DNA of 64,000 nt, from NCBI GenBank assembly GCA_963849305.1, contig CAWKGV010000022.1, forward strand, positions 186,001 to 250,000, given 5' to 3'. Each line of letters starts with the position of its first letter. Positions within the stretch are counted from its first letter, which is position 1. The stretch is from CAWKGV01 sp963849305. Its GTDB lineage: Bacteria > Pseudomonadota > Alphaproteobacteria > Acetobacterales > Acetobacteraceae. The notes below the pieces were generated by a model, which was not told the DNA's origin, made no database searches, and was given only the letters and a program-made list of their open reading frames with translations. Shown here piece after piece: positions 1 through 8,761 of the stretch. The position numbers were made by a program, and so were the translations under genes.

Positions 1-1421
1 TTGGCGTGGACCTCGCCGACAAGACGCCCGCGAGCTGGGCCGAGGGCCTTCTGGAGATGCTGCGCAGCTTCGTGGGCAACCCGAGCAGCGAGAGCCGGAT
101 CGACCAGATCGAGCAGGACGCATGGGACCGTCTGACCGGCTCCATGTCGTATGTCCAAGGGGACTTCACCGACCCGGCGCTCTATCAACGGCTCACCGCC
201 CAGCTCGACAAGGTCGCGGGGGAGGGGCACGGAGGCGGGAACGTGCTGTTCTACCTGGCTGTCGCTGACCGGTTCTTCGCTCCTGTCATCGACCAGCTTG
301 GTCAGGCGGGCCTGACGCGAACCGAGCCGGAGGCGGCCAACAGCGAAAAGGCGCAGACGTGGCGGCGCGTGGTGATCGAGAAGCCGTTTGGGCACAGCCT
401 CGACTCCGCGCGCGCGCTGAACGGGCGCATACGGCGCGTTCTGCGCGAGGACCAGATCTACCGGATCGACCATTTCCTCGGCAAAGAGACCGTCCAGAAC
501 ATCATGGCGTTCCGCTTCGCCAACGGCCTGTTCGAGCCGATCTGGAACCGGGACCGGATCGACCATGTCCAGGTGACGGTAGCCGAGACGGTGGGCGTGG
601 AGCACCGCGGCAAGTTCTACGAGCAAACCGGCGCGCTGCGCGACATGGTGCCGAACCACGTGTTCCAGCTCCTGGCCATGGTGGCGATGGAGCCGCCGGC
701 GGGCTTCGACGCCCGCTCGATCCGAAGCCGAAAGGAGGATGTATTCGCCGCGATGCGCAGCCTGCGTCCGGAGGACGCGGTGCGCGGGCAGTACGGCCCT
801 GGCACAGTGCTCGGCAAAGATGTTCGCGGCTACCGTGAGGAGCCGGACGTGGCGCCGGACTCCAATGTCGAGACCTTCGTCGCCATGCGGCTCGCGATCG
901 ACAACTGGCGCTGGGCGGGGGTGCCGTTTTATCTTCGTACCGGCAAACATATGCCAAGCCGCTACGCGGAGATTGCCATCCGCTTCAAGCCGGCTCCCTA
1001 TGCGCCATTCGAGGCGACCCATGTCAACGCGATCCCGCCTAATTGGCTGGTGATCTACATCGAGCCGGACGAGGGCATCTCGATGCAGTTCGAGGTCAAG
1101 CGGCCCGGCCCGGTGGTTGATCTCGCGGCCGTGCAGATGGATTTCCGCTACGTGGACTGGTTCCCGCGCGAGCCGAACGTGGGCTACGAGACCCTGATCT
1201 ACGACTGCATGATCGGCGACCAGACGCTGTTCAACCGCGCCGACATGGTCGAGGAGACATGGCGCGTGGTGCAGCCGGTGCTCGACGCTTGGGGGTCGAG
1301 CCGCGCCGAGTTCCCGAACTACGCCTCCGGCACCGACGGCCCGAGCGCGGCGGTCGAACTGCTGCGTAACGACGAACGGGAATGGCGCCCGATCGGCGGG
1401 CCGAAGCGGGGGCGAAAGTGA
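1..1421 (+). CDS. zwf: glucose-6-phosphate 1-dehydrogenase, 5' end cut by window edge
   Basis: NADP-dependent oxidation of glucose 6-phosphate to 6-phosphogluconolactone, the entry to the oxidative pentose phosphate and Entner-Doudoroff pathways. The frame is already open at base 3 and codes about 472 residues. The family is usually 490-510 residues, and the N-terminal Rossmann GASGDLT segment is absent, so only the 5' end is missing. The catalytic signature RIDHFLGKE (substrate lysine plus the proton-accepting histidine region) is encoded near base 465, preceded by VVIEKPFG. Further conserved blocks are MVPNHVFQLL and FYLRTGKHMP. It ends convergently with an ABC permease gene 37 bases away. 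Confidence 0.96.
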   Translation, partial: GVDLADKTPASWAEGLLEMLRSFVGNPSSESRIDQIEQDAWDRLTGSMSYVQGDFTDPALYQRLTAQLDKVAGEGHGGGNVLFYLAVADRFFAPVIDQLGQAGLTRTEPEAANSEKAQTWRRVVIEKPFGHSLDSARALNGRIRRVLREDQIYRIDHFLGKETVQNIMAFRFANGLFEPIWNRDRIDHVQVTVAETVGVEHRGKFYEQTGALRDMVPNHVFQLLAMVAMEPPAGFDARSIRSRKEDVFAAMRSLRPEDAVRGQYGPGTVLGKDVRGYREEPDVAPDSNVETFVAMRLAIDNWRWAGVPFYLRTGKHMPSRYAEIAIRFKPAPYAPFEATHVNAIPPNWLVIYIEPDEGISMQFEVKRPGPVVDLAAVQMDFRYVDWFPREPNVGYETLIYDCMIGDQTLFNRADMVEETWRVVQPVLDAWGSSRAEFPNYASGTDGPSAAVELLRNDEREWRPIGGPKRGRK

Positions 1422-1458
1422 GGAGATCAAGCCCCCCTGCTGCCGGGAGGCGCGTTCG

Positions 1459-2124
1459 TCACCGCCCCTTTGCCACTCTACGTTCGTACCACTGCGCCAG
1501 CAGCGTGCTGGGGAACAGCAGGGCGAAGTAGATCAACGCCACGACCGTGTACACCTCCAGCGGCCGGTACGTCGTCTCGGTGATGATCGTGCCCTGATAA
1601 AGCAGGTCCGGCACCGCGATCGTCGAAACCAGCGAGGTGTTCTTGAGTTGCGTGATCGACTGGTTGACGAACGGCGGCACCATGCGCCGGACCGCCTGCG
1701 GCAAGATCACCAGCCGCATCATCCGCCAGCGCGACAGCCCGAGCGCTCGCGCCGCATCCCACTGGCCCTGCTCAACGGAGACAATCCCGGCGCGGAAGAT
1801 CTCCGCGTAGAACACGCCGGTGTAGAGCGACAACGTGGCGACGGCGGCGGCGATCGCCGGGATTTGCACGTGCAGCAGCACCGGCAATGCGTAGTAGAAC
1901 CAGACGATCTGCACCAGCAGGGGCGTGCAGCGGAACGCCTCGATCAGCGCCACCAACGGGACGTTCAGCACCAGCGAGCGCGACAATCGGCCGAGCCCGA
2001 TCAGTAGGCCGAGCACCAGGCCGCAGAAGATCGTGCCCACGGTGAAGGCGAGCGTCACCAGCGTGCCTTCCCAGAGCAGGGGCAAGTACTGCCCGAGAAA
2101 GCTGAAGTCCCAGCGATACTGCAT
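1459..2124 (-). CDS. polar amino acid ABC transporter permease (HisMQ/GlnP type)
   Basis: Inner-membrane subunit of an ABC importer for polar amino acids, 221 residues, the normal size for HisM/HisQ/GlnP permeases. About five hydrophobic helices are visible. The cytoplasmic EAA loop that contacts the ATPase is present near residues 125-150 (VEQGQWDAARALGLS, then LPQAVRRMVPP). It lies 40 bases downstream of a matching substrate-binding protein gene, so the two are almost certainly cotranscribed. No ATPase gene lies beside them, so the ATP-binding subunit must be encoded elsewhere. Confidence 0.9.
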   Translation of the reverse strand: MQYRWDFSFLGQYLPLLWEGTLVTLAFTVGTIFCGLVLGLLIGLGRLSRSLVLNVPLVALIEAFRCTPLLVQIVWFYYALPVLLHVQIPAIAAAVATLSLYTGVFYAEIFRAGIVSVEQGQWDAARALGLSRWRMMRLVILPQAVRRMVPPFVNQSITQLKNTSLVSTIAVPDLLYQGTIITETTYRPLEVYTVVALIYFALLFPSTLLAQWYERRVAKGR

Positions 2125-2164
2125 GTGCTGCCGCGCCGCCGTCGCCGGCCGCGCGCCGAAACGG

Positions 2165-3010
2165 TCAGAAACTCAGCTCGGGCGGGATCTGATCGGGCTT
2201 CACGCCCTCCTGCGCTAGCCCGGCGATCAACCACTCCCGCAACTGGCCGATGCCGCGGTTGAAGTCGAGCCAGGCGTTCAGCACATCGGCAAACCTAGTG
2301 TCGGGCTCATACTGGACGGCGAGCGAGCTGGGCAGCGCGACCAGCGGATCGCTCAGCAGGTGATAGGGGCCGAGTGCCGGGTTCTTGCCCACCGCCGAGA
2401 GGCCGAGCAGCGCGGCCAGGATATCGACGTCCACCCGCCCGGCCTGCAATGCCAGGATGCACTGGTCGCGAGTGGCGAAGCCGACATGCTGGGCCTTCGG
2501 CGCGAAGCGTTTGGCTACGGTCTCGTGTAGCGAGCCGATATCGAAGGCGACGTGCAAATCGGGTTTGTCGATGTCCGCCCAAGTCTTGGGTGATAGCCCC
2601 TGCCGCGCCAGGCATCCGAAAGGATGGTTGATCATCGGACGGGTGAAGCGGATCGCCAGCGCTCGCTCCGCCGTAGGGTTCAGCGCGAAGGCGAGGTCGA
2701 CCTTATTGGTTTGCAGATCCAGCACCGACGTGCCGTAGGTAGCCTCCACGTACGCGAGCTTGGCTCCGAGCACCTTGGCGATGCTGTTGGCCATCTCGAT
2801 CGCGGCGCCGCTCCATTGGCCGGTGGCGATGTTCTTGTTGAAATAGGGCAGCTCGCCCGGCAGCGCTGCGATGCGCATCGTACTGGTGCGGCGGATGCGA
2901 TCGAGCGCGCTCTCGGCCGGCGGTTCGGCGCGCGCGCCGCCGACCAGCGTCGCGGCGGGCAGCAGCGCCGCCCCTGCCGCCAGCGCCCGCCTGCCAACCC
3001 GGTTCGCCAT
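2165..3010 (-). CDS. amino acid ABC transporter periplasmic substrate-binding protein (family 3)
   Basis: Periplasmic receptor for the permease encoded downstream, 281 residues. The N-terminus has a signal sequence: two arginines, then an alanine-rich hydrophobic stretch ending in GGARA before mature EPP. The body follows the SBP_bac_3 pattern: TMRIAALPGELPYF in the first lobe, DLQTNKVDLAFALNPTAERA for the characteristic 'two-threonine/arginine' region, and a C-terminal WLIAGLAQEGV. A GGGAGG Shine-Dalgarno lies 7 bases before the ATG. The ligand cannot be read from sequence. The NRAMP gene upstream is on the same strand with an 80-base gap and may share a transcript. Confidence 0.88.
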   Translation of the reverse strand: MANRVGRRALAAGAALLPAATLVGGARAEPPAESALDRIRRTSTMRIAALPGELPYFNKNIATGQWSGAAIEMANSIAKVLGAKLAYVEATYGTSVLDLQTNKVDLAFALNPTAERALAIRFTRPMINHPFGCLARQGLSPKTWADIDKPDLHVAFDIGSLHETVAKRFAPKAQHVGFATRDQCILALQAGRVDVDILAALLGLSAVGKNPALGPYHLLSDPLVALPSSLAVQYEPDTRFADVLNAWLDFNRGIGQLREWLIAGLAQEGVKPDQIPPELSF

Positions 3011-3090
3011 CGCCCACCCTCCCGCTGCTCCGCCTGTCCGGGCACTTTAGGGTGTGCGGCCGAAGCTGTTCCAGACCCGCCGTACCGGCC

Positions 3091-4383
3091 TCAGCCCAGC
3101 AGCCCGGCCCCGGAGAAGCCGCCGAACACGCCGAGCGCGCAGGTCAGAACAGTAACGGCGAGCACGCACCAGAAATAAACCCCGCGCAGACGTAGGGCGG
3201 CCGGCAGCGTGCGGCGGGCGAGCGCGATCAGGAATCCGAGGACCAGCGGCAGCATCAGAGCGTTCATCACCTGCACGCCGACATTGAGCGAAACGAGGTT
3301 CGGCCAGACGCCCACGAACACGCAGCCGCCGATCACGCAAGCCGCGTAGACGCCGTAGAACCACCGCGCCTGCAACGGCCGGTGCTCGAGCGAGTGGCGG
3401 TATCCGGTGATCTCCCCGAGACCCCAGGCGAAGGCGAGCGACACCACGATCGCGGCCACCATCCCCGCCCCCAGCACGCCCGCGCCGAACACGGCGTTGC
3501 CCATCGCTGTGCCGAGGAAAGGGGTCAACGCCTGGCTCATGTCACCCACCGTGTTGAGGGTGGCATTCGGCGACTTCTGGCCGATTGTTGCCGCGCAGGC
3601 GACGAGGATCGCGGCCATGACCAACTGTGTGACCAGCGCGCCCGCCGCCGTATCCCAGCGGGCCGCCGCGAAGTGCTCCGGGCGCAGCTTCTTATCGGCG
3701 ATCGCGGATTGCTGGTAGAATACCATCCAGGGCATTATCACCGCGCCGATGTTCGCGGCGGCGAGGTACACGTAATCCTTGTTGGCGTATGGAATGTCCA
3801 ACGCGCCGGAAAGTAGCGCGCGCGGGTTCGGGTGCGCCGCCCAGGCGACGAAGAAGAACGCGAACTCGAACAAGCCGACAGCGATCGCGACACGCTCCAC
3901 CCGGCGATACGACCCGGTGAGCACCACCGCGAGCAACGCGAGTGCCGCGATGGCAAGGCTGGCGGCGCGCGGCACGCCGTATAGCTCGCCCACGCCCGCC
4001 ACCCCGGAGAACTCGGTCAGCAAGGCGCCCACTGTGGCGACTCCGAGCCCGGTCGCGGAGACCCAACCCCAGAACGGGCCGAAGGTCTCGCGGATCAGCT
4101 CGCCGTGGCCGCGCCCGGTGAAAATGCCGAGCCGCACCGTCAGCTCCTGTACCATGAACAGGACCGGTACGAGCACCACCTGGAGCAGCAGCAAGCGATA
4201 GCCCCACTGCACCCCAGACTGGCCGGCGGTGATGACGCTGCCTACGTCCGTATCGGCCAGCATGACTACGATGCCGGGGCCGAACACGGCGAGGAAGCGC
4301 ACCCACGCGCTGCTAGGCAGCCGCCCGGTGCGGCGGCGCACGATCTCGGAAGCCCCGCCACTCATGTCCGCGTCCCGATCCAT
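3091..4383 (-). CDS. divergent NRAMP-family divalent metal transporter (copy 1)
   Basis: Multi-spanning inner-membrane metal carrier of the SLC11/NRAMP superfamily, 430 residues from the ATG at 4383; an in-frame ATG at 4365 is an alternative. About eleven hydrophobic segments are present. Two landmarks place it in the family: the TM1 region (GIVVMLADTDVGSV) and TM6 (NIGAVIMPWMVFYQQSAIADK). Both diverge from the canonical metal-binding motifs DPGN (TM1) and MPH (TM6). NRAMP-related proteins with altered sites transport Mg2+, Mn2+ or other substrates, so the ion is not assigned. It is divergent from cysS, and an inverted repeat lies in the shared upstream region. The frame stays open far upstream, but that part is antisense to cysS and is not coding. 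Confidence 0.82.
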   Translation of the reverse strand: MDRDADMSGGASEIVRRRTGRLPSSAWVRFLAVFGPGIVVMLADTDVGSVITAGQSGVQWGYRLLLLQVVLVPVLFMVQELTVRLGIFTGRGHGELIRETFGPFWGWVSATGLGVATVGALLTEFSGVAGVGELYGVPRAASLAIAALALLAVVLTGSYRRVERVAIAVGLFEFAFFFVAWAAHPNPRALLSGALDIPYANKDYVYLAAANIGAVIMPWMVFYQQSAIADKKLRPEHFAAARWDTAAGALVTQLVMAAILVACAATIGQKSPNATLNTVGDMSQALTPFLGTAMGNAVFGAGVLGAGMVAAIVVSLAFAWGLGEITGYRHSLEHRPLQARWFYGVYAACVIGGCVFVGVWPNLVSLNVGVQVMNALMLPLVLGFLIALARRTLPAALRLRGVYFWCVLAVTVLTCALGVFGGFSGAGLLG

Positions 4384-4403
4384 TCGCGCCCGTTCTGCCG
4401 CAA

Positions 4404-4420
4404 TTGCGAGGCAATCGCAA
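4404..4420. promoter_or_regulatory. perfect inverted repeat upstream of the NRAMP gene, candidate operator
   Basis: TTGCGA-GGCAA-TCGCAA, two perfect 6-base arms with a 5-base spacer, 20 bases before the NRAMP start codon in the cysS/NRAMP divergent region. Position and dyad symmetry fit a metal-responsive repressor (Fur/Mur/MntR class), but no regulator is identified by the sequence itself. Confidence 0.35.
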
Positions 4421-4524
4421 CTGCGGATTCCCGGCCAGGGTCTGCGCTCGCGCCCTCTTGTCCAAATCGGCGCACCACCGGAGACGCCGTTGATTTGTGG
4501 GCAGGCCTGGCGCAGATGGGGCGC

Positions 4525-5983
4525 ATGGCCGAGCTTCATCTGCACAACAGCCTGAGCCGCAGGCGGGAACGTTTCGTCCCGCTCGATCCCGCGGATGTGC
4601 GGATGTATGTCTGCGGCCCGACGGTCTACGACCTCGCCCATGTCGGCAACGCCCGGCCGGTGGTGGTGTTCGACGTGCTGGCGCGGCTGCTGCGGCGGCT
4701 CTATCCGCGCGTGACCTATGTGCGCAACATCACCGATGTCGAGGACAAGATCACCGCGCGCGCTCTGGAGACGGGCGAGCCGATCGGCGCGATCACCGCC
4801 CGCACCACGGCGGACTTCCATGCCGACATGGCGGCCCTCGGCGCCCTGCCGCCGGACGAGGAGCCGCGCGCGACTGACAACATCGCGGAGATGGTCGAGA
4901 TCATCGCGCGGCTGGTTGCCTCCGGCCACGCCTACGTCGCCGAGGGGCACGTGCTGTTCGCGGTGGCAAGCTTCCCGGAATACGGCCGCCTGTCCGGCCG
5001 CAGCCCGGAGGAGCTGGTCGCCGGGGCGCGGGTGGAGGTCGCGCCCGTACAAGCGCGATCCGGGCGATTTCGTGCTGTGGAAGCCGTCCTCGCCCGAGCT
5101 GCCCGGCTGGGACAGCCCGTGGGGGCGGGGGCGGCCGGGCTGGCACATCGAATGCTCGGCGATGTCCTGGCGCTATCTGGGCGAGACGTTCGACATCCAC
5201 GGCGGCGGCACCGACCTGATCTTCCCGCACCACGAGAACGAACTGGCGCAAAGCGTCTGCGCCTTTCCCGGCAGCCGCTTCGCGCGCTACTGGGTGCATA
5301 ACGGAATGCTGATCGTGAACGGGGAGAAGATGTCGAAGAGCCTCGGCAACTTCCTCGTCCTGCGCGACGTGCTGGCGGAGGTGCCGGCCGAGGCGGTGCG
5401 GCTGTTGCTGCTGCGCACGCATTACCGCGCCTTGCTGGACTTCACTGACGCGGCACTGATCGAGTCCCGGCGCGAACTCGATCGCTTCTATCGCGCCTTG
5501 GAACGGCACCCGGCGGCGGAGCCGGCCGAGGCGCCGCCGGAGTCGGTGATGGACGCGTTGTGCAACGACCTCAACACGCCGCTGGCGATCGCGGCTCTGC
5601 ATGGGTTGGCCGATGCGGCACTGGCCGGGGATCGCGAGGCGGCGCGCGGGCTGCGGGCGGGGGGCGAAGTGCTCGGCCTGCTGCAAGCCAGTCCCGCCGC
5701 GTGGTTCCGGGGCGGGGTGGTTGTCACTCAACAAGAGCGACCCCGGCATCTGCGCCCCTATCTCTGGTCAGGGGTCCAGGACGTGGGAGAGCCAATGCGC
5801 CGCGACGCGGCCGCCCCGTCCCAGGTGGACGCGACGGCGATCGAGACCGCGATCGCCGAGCGTCAGGCGGCCCGCATGGCGCGCGATTTCGCGCGCGCGG
5901 ACGCGATCCGCGCCGAGCTGGCGGCGCAGGGGATCGTGCTGGAGGACGGCGCGCGTGGCACCAGCTGGAGGCGCACCCGCTGA
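4525..5983 (+). CDS. cysS: cysteinyl-tRNA synthetase, single-base frameshift near 5048
   Basis: Charges tRNA-Cys in the cytoplasm. The first frame (ATG 4525; ATG 4516 is also in frame) carries CGPTVYDLAHVGNARP, containing the class I HIGH-type motif HVGN and the first zinc cysteine. The second frame carries WHIECSAMSWR (zinc cysteine), HHENELAQS (zinc His/Glu) and the KMSKS loop EKMSKSLGN. The frames join at about 5048: EVAP must be followed by YKRDPGDFVLW, which needs removal of one base in CCCGTACAAG. The C-terminal region (about 5717-5822) holds an extra segment of about 30 codons containing an inverted repeat, not expected in the family. The stop overlaps the trmJ start as TGATG. As an essential gene, the frameshift is probably a sequence error. 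Confidence 0.9.
5739..5776. repeat. inverted repeat inside the cysS C-terminal insertion
   Basis: GACCCC at 5739-5744 pairs with GGGGTC at 5771-5776 around a 26-base loop. It lies in the extra coding segment between WFRGG and VDATAIE of the synthetase, where the family normally has only a short linker. It looks like a short palindromic element absorbed in frame, an inference from the expected CysRS layout. Confidence 0.35.
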
Positions 5984-6781
5984 TGACCGGCCGCGACGGC
6001 GGCGCGGAGCTTGCGCCGGCCGGCAACTCGCCCGTGGTGGTCCTGGTCCGCCCGCAGCTCGCCGACAATATCGGCGCCTGCGCGCGCGCGATGGCCAATG
6101 GCGGGCTGTTCCATTTGCGGCTGGTGGCGCCCCGCGACGGCTGGCCGCAGGAAAAGGCGTGGCGCAACGCCTCCGGCGCCGACCGCATCCTTGATGCCGC
6201 GTCGGTTCATGCCACGATCGCGGACGCGGTCGCCGACCTGCATCGAGTGCTCGCCACCTGCCCGCGCCCGCGCCACATCGTCAAGCCCGTGCTCACCGCG
6301 CGCGGCGCCGCCGCCGAGCTGCATGCGATCTCCGCGCGCGGCCTGCGCGCCGGCGTGTTGTTCGGGCCGGAGCGCGCCGGGTTGGATAACGACGACATGG
6401 CGCGCGCCGACGCGCTGGTGCGCTACCCGCTCAATCCCGCCTTCATGTCGCTCAATCTCGCGCAGGCGGTGATGGTCATGGCCTATGAGTGGTGGACGGC
6501 GGCCGACGAGACGCCGGCACGCGCGCTGATGACCAACGAGACCCGCGTCGCCACCAAAGGCGGAGCTGGACAACTTCCTCGCCCACCTGACCGACCAGCT
6601 CGACGCCTGCGGCTTCCTGCGCAACCTGCCGAAGCGCCCAGGCATGGTGCGCAACATCCGCCATTTCTTCGAGCGCGGCGAAGTCACCGAGCAGGAGCTG
6701 CGCACGCTGCATGGCATCGTCACCGAACTCGCGCGCGGACGGCGGCAATTGGGAAGGCTGGAGGAGGAACACCTCGGTTAA
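5983..6781 (+). CDS. trmJ: TrmJ-type SPOUT tRNA/rRNA 2'-O-methyltransferase, frameshift near 6557
   Basis: SAM-dependent 2'-O-ribose methyltransferase of the SpoU/TrmJ group, which modifies position 32 of tRNAs. The first frame shows the three SPOUT motifs: DNIGACARAMAN, LFGPERAGLDNDD and YPLNPAFMSLNLAQAV. The C-terminal helical extension continues in the next frame (ELDNFLAHLTDQL to the stop at 6779-6781) after one extra base in ACCAAAGGCGG at about 6557. With that correction the protein is about 265 residues, normal for TrmJ. The start overlaps the cysS stop as TGATG, so the two genes are translationally coupled. TrmJ rather than another SpoU paralogue is a family-level judgement. Confidence 0.85.
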
Positions 6782-6915
6782 CCTGAAGCGCGGATCCTGA
6801 ACCAGTTCGCGTCCTATCGAGCGTGAGACGGTTGATGCCGCCGGGAATGCAGTGATTGAGACGGTTGAGCGAACTATGCTAACCAGCACGTGATCGCAAC
6901 AGAAGCCGCATTACC

Positions 6916-7635
6916 ATGTTTTTTGGTCGCTCGAAAAAATCTGAGGCCGCGAATCCTTTCCCGCAGCCGACGGTGCAGCAACTATATCCGGATAACAAAG
7001 CTGCCCAGAAAATGGCTACGCTGGCGCGCTCCGGTGATCCGGAGGCGCAATATCGAATGGGCCTGCATCATCTGGAGGGCAAGCGGGATGTGGTTCTGGC
7101 GGTGATCTATCTCGGAGACGCCGCGAAAAGCGGCCACCTGGAAGCGAGACTACAAATCGCCATGGCACTGATGCATGGCTTCGACGACCCGAGCGGCATG
7201 GGGAAGAGCTTCTGTCTGTTCTGTTCGTTCCTGGCTCTTAGCATCAGGAGTTTCAACGTCGATGAGGCATGGGTCATGGAGGAGGCAAATGCAGGGGGGC
7301 TCACATTTGCCTATCTCTATTGCATGAAAAAACTCTTTGACAAGCAGGAGCATGAGGCTGTCGCGTTGCTCAATGCACAGGCTCGTAATAATGGCTCGAT
7401 GCTCGCAATGGGTGCCTTGGGCTATTGTTATGCCGAGGGCAAGGGTGTGCCTCAAAACTACATCGAAGCCTATATCTGGTTTAATCTGGCAGCCGCCATT
7501 GGCTTGCGATCTGCTGCCAACGACCGTGATCATTTTGCCGAGAAGATGTCGCCTGAGCAGCTTGTCGAGGCGCAGCGGAAAGCGGTGGATATCTTCCAGT
7601 CGTTATTCGGAGCTGAACCCTCATCGGCAGCCTGA
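6916..7635 (+). CDS. Sel1-repeat (TPR-like) protein
   Basis: 239 residues without an obvious signal peptide or membrane helix. Sel1-like alpha/alpha repeats are visible at about residues 39-75 (ARSGDPEAQYRMGLHHLEG, then AVIYLGDAAKSGHLEARLQIA) and 155-195 (SMLAMGALGYCYAEGKGVPQNY, then EAYIWFNLAAAIG). Such repeats mediate protein-protein contacts; the partner is unknown. Base composition is visibly more AT-rich than the neighbours and codon choice is looser, so it may be acquired. It stands alone between trmJ and the convergent amidohydrolase gene. Confidence 0.8.
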   Translation: MFFGRSKKSEAANPFPQPTVQQLYPDNKAAQKMATLARSGDPEAQYRMGLHHLEGKRDVVLAVIYLGDAAKSGHLEARLQIAMALMHGFDDPSGMGKSFCLFCSFLALSIRSFNVDEAWVMEEANAGGLTFAYLYCMKKLFDKQEHEAVALLNAQARNNGSMLAMGALGYCYAEGKGVPQNYIEAYIWFNLAAAIGLRSAANDRDHFAEKMSPEQLVEAQRKAVDIFQSLFGAEPSSAA

Positions 7636-7732
7636 AGTCAACTCGACGTAATGACTTCCACTCCGGCCTCAGTGTGCCCGCTCTCTGCTCGACAACCGGG
7701 CCTTCAAAGGTGTCGCAGCGGTCGTCTGTTGC

Positions 7733-8728
7733 TCAGCTCCGCAGCTTGAGCAGCCGGTCGGCGTTGCCGTGCGCGATCTTCTCGCGGTCGGCCGGCGAGA
7801 CCGGTAGGCTGTCGAGGAACGCGCGCCCGGTACGGTTCGGGCTGAACGGGTAATCGACCGAGAACAGGATGCGATCGACGCCGAAAGTGTGCAGCAGCGC
7901 GAGGAACGGCGGCAGGCTGAAGAAGCCGCTGGTCGTCACATGCACCTGCTCGAGGATCGTCTGGCTCACGCTTCGCCGCAACAGCTGCGGTGTCTCGTCG
8001 CCGAACACCTGATCGCACCGAGCGAGCATCGCCGGCAAGCCCTCGCCCATGTGGCCGATGATGAGTTGCAGGCGCGGGTAGCGATCCAGCGTGCCGGACA
8101 GCACGAGGCGCAGGACGTGAACCGCGGTCTCGGCGTGCCAACCCCAGCCGGCCATCGACAGCATGAAGGAGAGGGAGCCGGGAAGGCCGTCGTAATAGGC
8201 CTCCCGCACCGGCTTAGGCGGAAGGCCGGGGTGCAGGTAGATCGGCACGTCCAGCGCCTCGGCGCGTGCCAGGATCGGCGCGAACCGCGCATCGTCGAGG
8301 AAGCGGCCGTCGGTCAGGCCATTGATGAGCGCGCCGTGAAAGCCGAGCCGCTTGACCGCGCGCTCCAGCTCGTCCGCCGCTGCCTCGGGGGCCGTCATCG
8401 GCAGATGCGCGAAACCGGCATAGCGATCGGGGTGCGCGGCCACCGCTCGGGCGAGCGCGTCGTTGGCCTCGCGCGCCCAGCGCTGGCCTTCGCCGGGCTC
8501 CAGCAGGTCGGCCCCTGGTCCGGAGACCGAGAGCACCTGCAGGCTGATGCCGCCCTCGTCCATGTCACGCAGCCGGCTCTCCCCAAGCTCCTTCAGCTTC
8601 TCGGCCTGGCGCGCGAAGCCCAGCCGGGTTTCGGGGGGCGGAAAGCCGCGTCGCGCAATCGCGGCGGGGTCGATCCGCTGCACCAGCTCCGGGAGCATGA
8701 AGTGTTCTTCCAGGGCGACGACGCGCAT
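7733..8728 (-). CDS. amidohydrolase-2 family metal-dependent decarboxylase/hydrolase
   Basis: 331 residues, TIM-barrel family of ACMSD and gamma-resorcylate/dihydroxybenzoate decarboxylases. Visible metal-site elements are the N-terminal E-x-H (VALEEHF, residues 4-10), YLHPGLPP, the region LIIGHMGEGLP, and the C-terminal aspartate in FSVDYPF. The ATG at 8728 is chosen because GAAAGG lies 6 bases upstream; a TTG further upstream is less likely. The IlvD/Edd-type dehydratase gene ends 33 bases upstream on the same strand, so they may form a small catabolic operon. The substrate is not determinable here. Confidence 0.85.
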   Translation of the reverse strand: MRVVALEEHFMLPELVQRIDPAAIARRGFPPPETRLGFARQAEKLKELGESRLRDMDEGGISLQVLSVSGPGADLLEPGEGQRWAREANDALARAVAAHPDRYAGFAHLPMTAPEAAADELERAVKRLGFHGALINGLTDGRFLDDARFAPILARAEALDVPIYLHPGLPPKPVREAYYDGLPGSLSFMLSMAGWGWHAETAVHVLRLVLSGTLDRYPRLQLIIGHMGEGLPAMLARCDQVFGDETPQLLRRSVSQTILEQVHVTTSGFFSLPPFLALLHTFGVDRILFSVDYPFSPNRTGRAFLDSLPVSPADREKIAHGNADRLLKLRS

Positions 8729-8761
8729 GTTCAGCCTTTCAGACAATGCAAGTTCGGTCGC

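Noticed and set aside
4384..5148. N-terminal extension of the NRAMP-1 frame
   Set aside because: Antisense to cysS, no similarity to transporter N-termini.
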